Assembly (NCBI GenBank): GCA_012735355.1
Contig: JAAYHP010000190.1
Location: forward strand, 1-5,858
Source of the DNA: Lysinibacillus sp.
GTDB taxonomy: Bacteria; Bacillota; Bacilli; Bacillales_A; Planococcaceae
DNA: 5,858 nucleotides
Direction of reading: 5' to 3'
The position numbers and the translations under genes were made by a program. Below are positions 1-5,858 of this stretch, in pieces. Numbering within the stretch: position 1 is the first letter of the stretch; every line of letters begins with the position of its first letter. The notes beneath the pieces are model-generated. The model worked only from the letters and a program-made list of their open reading frames with translations. It made no database searches and was not told where the DNA came from.

Positions 1-1618
1 ATGCGTATTTTACGTTAAAGCCGATGCGTTTCGTACCGAATACAGCACCGTGTGCGTATGGTGCGTTTGCAGGGATATAATTTTTCCACCAGAAGTTATT
101 CATCAGCTCGCGGATGCTAGCTTCCGGAGAATCGAATTGCACTTTTAATGGATCCGTATCATACACGTATAATCCGAATAAGTTGTTATAAGTTTGTGCA
201 TATTCGCTCATACCAAAATCGCTTTCATGTAGGGCTAGAGCTAATAAAATCATCGCGTTGACACCGTATTCCTCTTGGATGGCTATTAATTCTTCCCCTA
301 AACCGAGTAATTTACTTTTCTCAGGAGCGCCAGCATATTTGCCGTTCACTTTTTCTCTTTCTTTTAATGCGTACTCAATATATCGATCAATTTCTTCTGC
401 AGTATATTGAGTTTTTGAGTGGATAGGCAAGAATTGATAATAGTTATAGTAATTGAATTTTTGACTACCGCTATAAAATTCGATACCGTTCCAGCTATAG
501 TATTTTGTGCCAGGTTTCATTTCGCTTGGGGCTTTTCCAAAAGTATAGCTTGCTACATTTTTCCCAGTTGTATGGTCAATCAGTACGTGGCGAATTTCAC
601 CATCTACATTTTCATAATAATGACGACCATTTGAGAATGCGAAAGGAATTAATTGTACAGTGTCAATATCGATATAGCCAATTTGTCCAGCTAAGCTTAC
701 TCTTGCTTGAGTACCGTCTGAATCAAGATATTGCATTTCTGTACTAGCTGCGACACTGATTTTGTCATTAATTGTTTCCGATTGTAATACGGAATATTTT
801 TTCGTAACGGCGAAACCAGAGCCGCCTTTCATATAAACGATTTCATCATCATTTTTTGTAATAACGTGAGTGTCTTTTGAAACGGCTTTGCGCACGTCGC
901 CATATTCGTATGAAGAAACCCCGCTTGGAACAAGCTTGCCGTTTTTAATTTCTTTTAGTTCATATAAAACGTAAGGTGTTACATTGATAGCATCTGGGTC
1001 ACCGTAAATCTCCATCATCCGAAGAATGAACGTTGATGCTTGGGATACTGGTGTATTTTTTTCAGGATAAAAATACACACCATCTGGCATTGTAGAGCCT
1101 TTAATAATGCCCGCTTCTACTCCCGTTGCAACTGCAGAATAGTAATCTTCTAAAATTAAATGTTTATCTTTAAATGGTAAATCATTTGCAGTTGTCGTTG
1201 GGATGTTTAAATGTTTCATCGCTCGTTCTAGCATTACTGCCATATGTTGACGAGTAATAGGATTGTTCGGCTTGAATGTACCGTCCTCATATCCTGTAAT
1301 GATACCAGCAGCTGCAGCGTTTTGAATGTCTTGATAATATGGATGATTCGTTGGAACATCAGTAAAATCAATTGTACTTTCAGCATTTGGTAAGTTCGTA
1401 ACCCTTGATATAAATGCAGCAAATTGTCCGCGGGTTACAGTCTCGTTTGGATGATATTTTCCGTTTGCATCAGGTGTTAAAGCACCTTTTGAAATCAAAT
1501 ATCTTAAACCTCGCTCGTGATAGTTACCAACCACATCATCGGCAGCTTTTGCTTCGTATGTATAGTTGAGCGAGAAAACTAGCAAAACTGTTAGGCATAG
1601 CAAAAATAATCTTTTCAT
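1..1618 (-). CDS. SLH-domain cell-wall glucosaminidase (autolysin-like), 3' end cut by the window
   Basis: Reading the minus strand from ATG at 1618 gives 539 codons without a stop, running off the window, so the C-terminus is missing. Residues 1-25 are a signal peptide (MKRLF, hydrophobic core, AKA before Ala-Asp). Three SLH repeats follow: about 27-80 (VTRGQF), 83-140 (FTDV, GYEDGTFKPN, ITRQHM) and 147-205 (degenerate, VSQAS in place of the TR motif). Residues 206-400 are beta-rich; 275-325 look SH3-like. Residues 400-539 resemble GH73 glucosaminidases: KTQYTAEEI, then ALHESDFG with probable catalytic Glu464, then NNLFGLY. The family cleaves the GlcNAc-MurNAc backbone of peptidoglycan. SLH repeats would hold it on pyruvylated secondary cell wall polymer. 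The start is supported by AAAGGAG (minus strand, 1633-1627), 8 nt before ATG. It diverges from csaB, whose product is expected to modify the SLH ligand. Domain calls are by eye; enzyme class is likely, exact specificity unknown. Confidence 0.88.
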   Translation of the reverse strand, partial: MKRLFLLCLTVLLVFSLNYTYEAKAADDVVGNYHERGLRYLISKGALTPDANGKYHPNETVTRGQFAAFISRVTNLPNAESTIDFTDVPTNHPYYQDIQNAAAAGIITGYEDGTFKPNNPITRQHMAVMLERAMKHLNIPTTTANDLPFKDKHLILEDYYSAVATGVEAGIIKGSTMPDGVYFYPEKNTPVSQASTFILRMMEIYGDPDAINVTPYVLYELKEIKNGKLVPSGVSSYEYGDVRKAVSKDTHVITKNDDEIVYMKGGSGFAVTKKYSVLQSETINDKISVAASTEMQYLDSDGTQARVSLAGQIGYIDIDTVQLIPFAFSNGRHYYENVDGEIRHVLIDHTTGKNVASYTFGKAPSEMKPGTKYYSWNGIEFYSGSQKFNYYNYYQFLPIHSKTQYTAEEIDRYIEYALKEREKVNGKYAGAPEKSKLLGLGEELIAIQEEYGVNAMILLALALHESDFGMSEYAQTYNNLFGLYVYDTDPLKVQFDSPEASIRELMNNFWWKNYIPANAPYAHGAVFGTKRIGFNVKYA

Positions 1619-1663
1619 CAATTCCTCTCCTTTCTATAAAACTAATATTATCAGAATTCTAAG

Positions 1664-1693
1664 AAGTTATTAAGAGTTTAATTGTAGTATCAA
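1664..1693 (-). promoter_or_regulatory. Weak candidate promoter for the SLH glucosaminidase gene
   Basis: On the minus strand a good -35-like TTGATA lies at 1693-1688. An 18-nt spacer leads to a poor -10-like TAACTT at 1669-1664; TAATAA at 1672-1667 is better but only 15 nt away. Another AT-rich -10-like site, GATAAT, lies at 1652-1647 without a matching -35. The promoter must lie in this divergent spacer if the gene is transcribed alone, but the exact site is uncertain. Confidence 0.25.
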
Positions 1694-1720
1694 AAAAAAT
1701 AATTAGAAAAACAAAGGGTA

Positions 1721-1764
1721 GAAGTAGAATAGGTGGGAAGTGGAATAGAATAGAAGAGAATTGG
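1721..1764 (+). repeat. 16-bp-spaced direct repeats in a purine-rich divergent control region
   Basis: GAAGTAGAATAG at 1721-1732 and GAAGTGGAATAG at 1737-1748 match at 11 of 12 bases and start exactly 16 bases apart. A third, degenerate unit starts after another 16 bases at 1753 (GAAGAGAATTGG, 7 of 12 matches to the first). They lie in a tract (1691-1765) with 61 purines in 75 bases, between the two divergent genes and just upstream of the first csaB promoter candidate. They may be binding sites for a regulator or simple low-complexity drift; the sequence alone does not decide. Confidence 0.5.
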
Positions 1765-1773
1765 GTAATTTAG

Positions 1774-1782
1774 TGTTATAAT
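1774..1782 (+). promoter_or_regulatory. Extended -10 promoter candidate P1 upstream of csaB
   Basis: TGTTATAAT is a perfect extended -10 (TG, one base, then consensus TATAAT at 1777-1782). No convincing -35 hexamer lies 16-18 nt upstream; the purine-rich repeats occupy that position. A transcript would start near 1789, only a few bases before the hairpin at 1795-1824. P1 activity could thus be limited by termination, or depend on an activator bound at the repeats. Confidence 0.5.
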
Positions 1783-1794
1783 ATTGTTAGATTT

Positions 1795-1829
1795 ACTCTC
1801 CTCTACTTTCATGTGGTGGAGAGTTTTTA
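1795..1829 (+). terminator. Terminator-like hairpin in the csaB leader (possible attenuator)
   Basis: ACTCTCC at 1795-1801 pairs with GGAGAGT at 1818-1824. After one T-T mismatch, CTAC (1803-1806) pairs with GTGG (1813-1816, one G-T wobble), closing a six-base loop. The 3' arm runs straight into a T tract (1824-1829), as in a rho-independent terminator on the plus strand. The reverse orientation lacks a T run, so it is not a terminator for the minus-strand gene. No plus-strand gene is visible upstream of it in the window. It sits between the two candidate csaB promoters, so it would stop P1 transcripts or read-through from further upstream but leave P2 untouched. Confidence 0.6.
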
Positions 1830-1831
1830 TA

Positions 1832-1840
1832 TGATATAAT
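1832..1840 (+). promoter_or_regulatory. Extended -10 promoter candidate P2, proximal to csaB
   Basis: TGATATAAT is a second perfect extended -10 (TATAAT at 1835-1840), immediately after the hairpin's T tract. The region 16-18 nt upstream falls inside the hairpin's 3' arm and gives no good -35. Transcription would start near 1847, leaving a leader of about 27 nt that contains the csaB ribosome binding site. It is the likeliest constitutive start of the csaB operon. Confidence 0.55.
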
Positions 1841-1873
1841 GGTACATTATTAAATTTAAAAGGATGTAGAATT

Positions 1874-3019
1874 ATGAAAATCGGAATCGTAGGTAATTAC
1901 GGTAATGATAATAACGGGGATGAATCCATACTGCTCGGTATTATCACTCAATTGGAGCGAGTATTTGGAGTATCCCGTAAAGATATCACTGTATTTAGCA
2001 ATAATACGGGGCAAACAAGCGAACAATATGGAGTTCAAAGTTACCCTCTTTATTATAAAAGGAAAAATTTGTATCAAACTTTTTATACTACATATAAATC
2101 AAATAAAAAATATGTTTCTCAATTTGATTTGCTTATCATTGGGGGTGGCGGTATTTTAATGGATTTTTATCGCAGGGAAGCCCATCTTTATAGCACCTAT
2201 GCATTGATGGCGAAACATGCGAAAGTTCCATATATCGTTTATGGTTGTGGTGCTGGACCACTGGATACCATTACCGGACGCCTAAAGATTCGATTAATGT
2301 GCATACATGCCTTCAATATTTCAGTGCGAGATCCGGAATCGAAACAACTTTTAGAAGATATAGGTGTAAAAAAGGAAATTAAGGTGATTGGGGATCCAGC
2401 CTTTAATTTATATAATCCGAAGTCTAGCTACACAGAGGAGCCGCGTGAAGTGGCAGTTTCTTGTGTTCCGATGTATAACGCGAACTATTGGCCTTATGGT
2501 GACGTCGATAAATATGAACGTTACGTTAAAGGGATGGCTCAAAATTTAGATCAATTAATTGAGAATGAAAATGTAAATGTAACCTTTTTCGCGACGAAAT
2601 ATCCCCAAGATGTTTACGTGACGAAGGATATTCAAAAGAAAATGAAAAATAAAGAAAGAACGAAAATAATCGATAAAAATTTAAAACCACTTCAACTAAT
2701 TGAAATTGTAAGTAAATATGATGCAGTCATTGGAACTCGTTTGCATTCTTTAATTATCGCTACATGTTCTGCAACGCCAGTCATTGCTATTTCTTATCAT
2801 CCAAAAGTGACGAATTTCATGAAACTAACAAATACCGAAAATAGATGTCATTCGATTGAAGATATTCAAAATGATGAGATGGTTTTATCTCGTACCTTCC
2901 GTAAAGTGAAAACAAATTGGAAGGAAGGTATAGAAGATACAAAAAATGTGGCGACACAAGTTTACAAAGCAGCAAATAGTGGCAAAGAATTGATGATGAA
3001 GGCAGTGAAGGACAAATGA
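1874..3019 (+). CDS. csaB: CsaB-type polysaccharide pyruvyl transferase
   Basis: This 381-residue protein has the usual length and motifs of CsaB, which transfers pyruvate from phosphoenolpyruvate as a ketal onto a ManNAc residue of secondary cell wall polymer, the ligand of SLH domains. It has a GT-B-like fold in known members and acts in the cytoplasm on the lipid-linked precursor. Visible motifs are the N-terminal loop GNYGNDNNGDESIL (residues 7-20), GGGGILMD (90-97), GCGAGPL (124-130), SVRD (150-153), and the C-terminal GTRLHSLI (287-294) and SYHPKV (307-312). Arg152, His291 and Lys311 seem to match the functional Arg, His and Lys reported for Paenibacillus alvei CsaB; the 20-residue His-Lys spacing agrees with what I recall. 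No transmembrane segment is evident. The ATG is supported by AGGA at 1861-1864, nine bases upstream. Its stop overlaps the next start (ATGA), so the two are probably translationally coupled. Confidence 0.9.
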   Translation: MKIGIVGNYGNDNNGDESILLGIITQLERVFGVSRKDITVFSNNTGQTSEQYGVQSYPLYYKRKNLYQTFYTTYKSNKKYVSQFDLLIIGGGGILMDFYRREAHLYSTYALMAKHAKVPYIVYGCGAGPLDTITGRLKIRLMCIHAFNISVRDPESKQLLEDIGVKKEIKVIGDPAFNLYNPKSSYTEEPREVAVSCVPMYNANYWPYGDVDKYERYVKGMAQNLDQLIENENVNVTFFATKYPQDVYVTKDIQKKMKNKERTKIIDKNLKPLQLIEIVSKYDAVIGTRLHSLIIATCSATPVIAISYHPKVTNFMKLTNTENRCHSIEDIQNDEMVLSRTFRKVKTNWKEGIEDTKNVATQVYKAANSGKELMMKAVKDK

Positions 3020-4119
3020 AAAAAGTGTTTGTAATCAGCAATATGTATCCTTCAAAAGAACATCTGTCATTCGGTATTTTTGTAAAAAATCAAGTGGAAG
3101 CATTGCGAAATTCCAATATCGATGTCCTAGTGGCAGCAAACGATAACCCTGCAACAGGAAAGAAAAACACGATATTAAAATATAGTAAGTGGGCAAAGGA
3201 TGTGTTCTCGAAAAGTTTAAAATATCGAAAAGACATTTCTATTACCCATGCCCATTACGTGTTTCCATCGGGAGTTTTTTCTTTATTATTAAAGAAATAT
3301 TTCAACATCCCTTACGTTGTTACTGCCCATGGTGGCGATATTGAACGGATGGCGAAGAAAAGTGCGAGCATTCGCAATTGGACGGAAAAGATTTTGCAAG
3401 AAAGTAGTGCGGTGATTGCGGTTGGCCCTGTCCTTGCAGAACAAATCGAAAAAGATTATAAAATTCCAAAAGAGAAAATTTTAGTGTGTAGTATGGGTGT
3501 AGATCGAAATATTTTTAAACCGGGGAATAAGCGGGAAGTAAGAAATGAATTAGGGCTTGAAGAAGACCCCTTTATTTACTTGTTTGTAGGGAACGTCATT
3601 AAGCAAAAAGGGCTAGAAGAACTATTAGTTGCCTTCCAACAAGTGAAGAAAGAATCTGACCGAAAAGTGAAGTTAGTAATAATCGGTTCCCAACGAGATC
3701 GAAACTTTGTCGATAGCCTGTCTCCATTAATGGATGAAGATGTTTCTTTGCTTCATCCAATGGAACAAAAGGAGCTCGTGAAATGGTATCAAGCAAGTGA
3801 CGTATTTGTACTTCCATCCCATTTAGAAGGTTTTGGTTTAGTCGCATTGGAGGCGATTGCTACAGGTACACCAGTAATCGCATCGAATGTAGGTGGGCTA
3901 ACGTATTTGTTAAGTAATGGTGCAGGGCATTTAGTAGAACCTCAAAATCCGAAAATGTTAGCTGAAGAAATGTTAAATGCTCTAACGACCCCAAAAGAAC
4001 AATATTATCATCGTGAAGCAGCTGAAGAAATATTACATATTCACGATGCAAAGGAGATTACAAACAGGGTTATTCGGCTATATGAATCTGCGGTGACGGA
4101 GGTTCAAGCCAATGAATAA
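3016..4119 (+). CDS. GT4-family glycosyltransferase, TuaC-like, probably for cell wall polymer assembly
   Basis: This is a complete 367-residue GT-B glycosyltransferase of the retaining GT4 type. The N-terminal acceptor domain begins MKKVFVISNMYPS and contains THAHYVFPSG (77-86) and TAHGGD (103-108), both close to B. subtilis TuaC, a teichuronic acid enzyme. The C-terminal donor domain has GNVIKQKG (192-199) and the E-x7-E motif EGFGLVALE (Glu271, Glu279), then GTPVIAS and NVGG. Asn193 stands where many GT4 enzymes have the Arg of GR-x4-KG; Lys198 is kept. There is no signal peptide or membrane span, so it likely works at the inner face of the membrane on a lipid-linked acceptor. The start overlaps the csaB stop by 4 bases; the Shine-Dalgarno-like GAAGGA at 3007-3012 is only 3 nt away, so coupling to csaB is likely. 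Family is confident. Donor sugar and linkage cannot be read; SCWP synthesis is inferred from the operon. Confidence 0.85.
   Translation: MKKVFVISNMYPSKEHLSFGIFVKNQVEALRNSNIDVLVAANDNPATGKKNTILKYSKWAKDVFSKSLKYRKDISITHAHYVFPSGVFSLLLKKYFNIPYVVTAHGGDIERMAKKSASIRNWTEKILQESSAVIAVGPVLAEQIEKDYKIPKEKILVCSMGVDRNIFKPGNKREVRNELGLEEDPFIYLFVGNVIKQKGLEELLVAFQQVKKESDRKVKLVIIGSQRDRNFVDSLSPLMDEDVSLLHPMEQKELVKWYQASDVFVLPSHLEGFGLVALEAIATGTPVIASNVGGLTYLLSNGAGHLVEPQNPKMLAEEMLNALTTPKEQYYHREAAEEILHIHDAKEITNRVIRLYESAVTEVQANE
4098..4103 (+). promoter_or_regulatory. Ribosome binding site of the flippase gene inside the GT4 gene
   Basis: GGAGGT lies nine bases before the ATG at 4112, within the last codons of the glycosyltransferase. 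It fixes the flippase start and the 8-base overlap with the upstream stop at 4119. It is stronger than the site of the preceding gene. Confidence 0.8.
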
Positions 4120-5647
4120 ATTTTTAAAAATAGTTGGAGCAGTAGCGGTTATTAACATTGTCGCCCGATTATTCGGCTTTTTTCGGGAAATGGTAATCGG
4201 CTATCAATACGGATTTTCACATGCTGCAGATAGCATTTTTACTGCCTATTTGATACCGAACTTTCTATATTTAGTTGTGGGCGGTGCTTTTACTACTGCG
4301 GTGATTTCTATTTATAATAGAAAATCAACAAATCAAGGCGAGTTCGTAAAGCAGTCTTTTACGATTGTATTATCATCAGGAATTATAATGACAGCCATTG
4401 TGCTGATATTTACCGATCCAGTTATTAACTATATTTTTAGAGATAATACAGATATTACACCAGCAACGATTGAGTTGACAAAGTATCTACTTTATTGGAT
4501 GATGCCATCCTCAATCTTTCTTATTCTCGCTTCTTGGTATAGCGGATTATTAAACGTCCATAACAAATTTCATTTATCAAGTTTTGCAATCTTAATATAC
4601 AATGTTGCCTTTTTAGTTATTGCTGTTGGACTATCTTTTATCATTGGTCCAATAGCATACGGTGTCAGTGCCTTTGTTAGTTCAATTATTATGATTTATT
4701 TCTTAATCATGGGATACCGTAAATTGGATACTTATCCGATTGGGTTAAGTTTTGCAAGAAATGCAACGACGAAGGATTTGTGGATTATGGTTGTGCCCAT
4801 CATGATTGGTGGTGGAACGATTCAAATTTATGCAATGTTGCAACGTTTCTTCGCGCAATTTCTAGGGTTTGGGGATAGTGCTATTTCTATTGTTAACTAT
4901 GCATCCCGTTTAACTCAATTTCCTCAAACAATTTTAATTACAGCAGTGACAACGGTGATTTATCCAATTTTAAGTAAGAAAGAGGCGGATGATGATCACG
5001 AATCCATTAAAAGTCTATATAGCAAAGGCTTGCGTTATTTATTGCTATTAATGGTTCCAGTATCGATTTTTGCTTATTTTTACGCAGAAAATATTATCCA
5101 AGTCATTTTTGAGTATGGTAACTTTACTCAAGAAGGAACGACTTTGACAACACCTGTTATGCAAATTTTCGTGTTATCGATGTTTTTCTTAGCAGCGAAT
5201 ACGTATATAACAAGATTTTATTATGCAAAGGGTGATTCCCTTGCTCCAGTTATATTTAGTATCGTGAACGTGTTTGTAATTAATATTGCGGTAATGTACA
5301 TTTTAGCTCCATCAATAGGTGTAAATTCCATCGCATGGGGAACGTTGATCAGTTCTATTGCAAATGCGTTAATGCTCGTCGGATATGCCCACTTTAAGTA
5401 TGGGTTGAAGATTGGTAGCGGCCAATCGTTAAAAGATTCTTTGAAGCCTATTATTCCGCTCCTTTTAATAGGGTGTGTTACATACTTGTCAAGTACGTAC
5501 CTTGTATTTGATTATAAGTGGGTAACATTTATTGTCGGTGTCACTATTTTTGGTATTAGTACTATTAGTTTATTTATGCTGTTTAAAATAAAAGAAGTGG
5601 AAGAGTATATGAACGTTATTAAAAAGAAGTTTTTTAACAATAAATAA
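4112..5647 (+). CDS. MurJ/MviN-family lipid-linked glycan flippase
   Basis: This 511-residue protein is very hydrophobic with about 14 membrane segments spread from residue 5 to 492, the size and pattern of MurJ/MviN (MOP superfamily) flippases. These move undecaprenyl-linked precursors across the membrane. The N-terminus carries the family signature: ARLFGFFRE (18-26), HAADSIFTAYLIPN (37-50), GGAF (57-60). YASRLTQFP (263-271) is the TM7-region motif. Arg19, Arg25, Asp40 and Arg266 correspond to E. coli MurJ Arg18, Arg24, Asp39 and Arg270. The Arg52 and Glu57 positions appear to be Tyr53 and Gly57, with a one-residue gap in this loop. The C-terminus is short and basic. It is the last gene of the csaB operon, starts inside the GT4 gene and is followed by a strong terminator. 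It may flip the SCWP unit, a role proposed for CsaA in Bacillus anthracis, rather than lipid II. Substrate is inferred from context, so no symbol is given. Confidence 0.85.
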   Translation: MNKFLKIVGAVAVINIVARLFGFFREMVIGYQYGFSHAADSIFTAYLIPNFLYLVVGGAFTTAVISIYNRKSTNQGEFVKQSFTIVLSSGIIMTAIVLIFTDPVINYIFRDNTDITPATIELTKYLLYWMMPSSIFLILASWYSGLLNVHNKFHLSSFAILIYNVAFLVIAVGLSFIIGPIAYGVSAFVSSIIMIYFLIMGYRKLDTYPIGLSFARNATTKDLWIMVVPIMIGGGTIQIYAMLQRFFAQFLGFGDSAISIVNYASRLTQFPQTILITAVTTVIYPILSKKEADDDHESIKSLYSKGLRYLLLLMVPVSIFAYFYAENIIQVIFEYGNFTQEGTTLTTPVMQIFVLSMFFLAANTYITRFYYAKGDSLAPVIFSIVNVFVINIAVMYILAPSIGVNSIAWGTLISSIANALMLVGYAHFKYGLKIGSGQSLKDSLKPIIPLLLIGCVTYLSSTYLVFDYKWVTFIVGVTIFGISTISLFMLFKIKEVEEYMNVIKKKFFNNK

Positions 5648-5656
5648 ATTTATTAA

Positions 5657-5684
5657 GAAGTTGGACATAAGCTTAAGATTAACG
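5657..5684 (+). other. Operon 3' spacer with a TTGGACATAA-type motif
   Basis: GAAGTTGGACATAA (5657-5670) precedes the terminator. Flanking TTAAG (5653-5657) and CTTAA (5672-5676) form a small 5-bp inverted repeat around it. Similar TTGGGACATAA-like strings, as I recall them, occur in dispersed intergenic sequences of other Firmicutes. It could be a copy of such an element, but only one copy is in the window. Confidence 0.25.
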
Positions 5685-5724
5685 AAAAACATGGTTCTCT
5701 CTTAGGGGAAAATCATGTTTTTTT
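5685..5724 (+). terminator. Strong rho-independent terminator of the csaB operon
   Basis: AAAAACATG (5685-5693) pairs with CATGTTTTT (5714-5722). The stem continues with a G-T wobble and two T-A pairs (5694-5696 with 5711-5713), a single C-A mismatch, and TCTC (5698-5701) paired with GGGA (5706-5709), closed by the loop TTAG. A run of seven T follows at 5718-5724. It starts 38 bases after the flippase stop and so ends the three-gene operon. The A run on its 5' side means it could also work on the minus strand for a converging gene. Confidence 0.85.
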
Positions 5725-5782
5725 CTTTAGTCGTAACCTCATTCTTCATTTATTGAATTCACTAAATGCAAAGTTGTTTAGT

Positions 5783-5811
5783 TTGTTTTTTCTTTACTTT
5801 TATCGTATAAT
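5783..5811 (+). promoter_or_regulatory. Candidate promoter for a gene beyond the right edge
   Basis: A consensus -10 TATAAT (5806-5811) lies 17 nt after a half-matching -35, TTGTTT (5783-5788). A GGAG-like run (AGGAG, 5815-5819) follows, but no start codon lies at suitable distance; ATG at 5845 is 25 nt away. The remaining bases to 5858 are AT-rich with no recognisable gene. The promoter would serve a plus-strand gene whose start is probably outside the window. Confidence 0.4.
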
Positions 5812-5858
5812 TTCAGGAGTTTAGTATATAAAAAATAAATTTGTATGAATCTTTATTC

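Noticed and set aside
419..747. Open frames on the plus strand opposite the SLH glucosaminidase gene
   Set aside because: They are antisense to a long, well-matched reading frame, have no ribosome binding site, and their translations resemble no known protein.
1580..1618. Lipoprotein signal in the SLH protein because of Cys8 in its leader
   Set aside because: The cysteine lies inside the start of the hydrophobic core, too early for a lipobox; a later AKA site fits ordinary signal peptidase cleavage.
1619..1873. Riboswitch or T-box leader ahead of csaB
   Set aside because: From the likely starts the leader is under 90 bases and shows only one simple hairpin, with no T-box or aptamer core motifs.
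1856..2077. Short minus-strand open frame covering the start of csaB
   Set aside because: It lies opposite conserved CsaB motifs, lacks a ribosome binding site and shows no family features.
3599..4051. Two short minus-strand open frames inside the GT4 gene
   Set aside because: They are shadows of the conserved donor domain, with no start signals and no recognisable product.
5761..5793. Hairpin ACTAAA...TTTAGT followed by T-rich sequence as a second terminator
   Set aside because: The stem is only six base pairs, five of them A-T counting none of the loop, with a ten-base loop; it is too weak and is better seen as part of the AT-rich promoter region.
5841..5858. Start of a coding region at TTG 5841 or ATG 5845
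   Set aside because: The only Shine-Dalgarno-like run (5815-5819) is more than 20 bases away and too few codons are visible to judge.

Overview
The window looks like the chromosome of a low-GC Gram-positive bacterium of the Bacillales. Its AT-rich composition, strong AGGAG-type ribosome binding sites, SLH-anchored cell-wall enzyme and CsaB-type pyruvyl transferase best fit the Lysinibacillus/Solibacillus/Ureibacillus group (Planococcaceae/Caryophanaceae). The genus is an inference from gene content only.

Layout. Positions 1-1618 (minus strand) hold most of an exported autolysin-like protein: signal peptide, three SLH repeats, a beta-rich middle and a GH73-type glucosaminidase domain, cut by the window edge. 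Positions 1619-1873 are a divergent regulatory region. It holds a purine-rich tract with 16-bp-spaced direct repeats, two extended -10 promoters facing right, and a terminator-like hairpin between those promoters. Positions 1874-5647 (plus strand) are a tightly packed three-gene operon: csaB (polysaccharide pyruvyl transferase), a GT4 glycosyltransferase and a MurJ/MviN-family lipid-linked glycan flippase. The genes overlap by 4 and 8 bases. Positions 5648-5858 hold a strong intrinsic terminator and then a candidate promoter for a gene beyond the window.

How the genes fit together. In SLH-type Gram-positives, CsaB adds a pyruvate ketal to the secondary cell wall polymer (SCWP), and SLH domains bind that pyruvylated polymer. 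The operon can therefore be read as an SCWP assembly module: sugar transfer, pyruvylation, then membrane translocation. The divergent gene encodes a protein expected to bind the finished polymer. The most interesting points are the csaB-GT4-flippase organisation, with a MurJ homologue that appears to lack two polar cavity positions of E. coli MurJ; the promoter-hairpin-promoter leader of csaB; and the direct repeats in the divergent control region. No mobile element, CRISPR array, tRNA or rRNA was seen.
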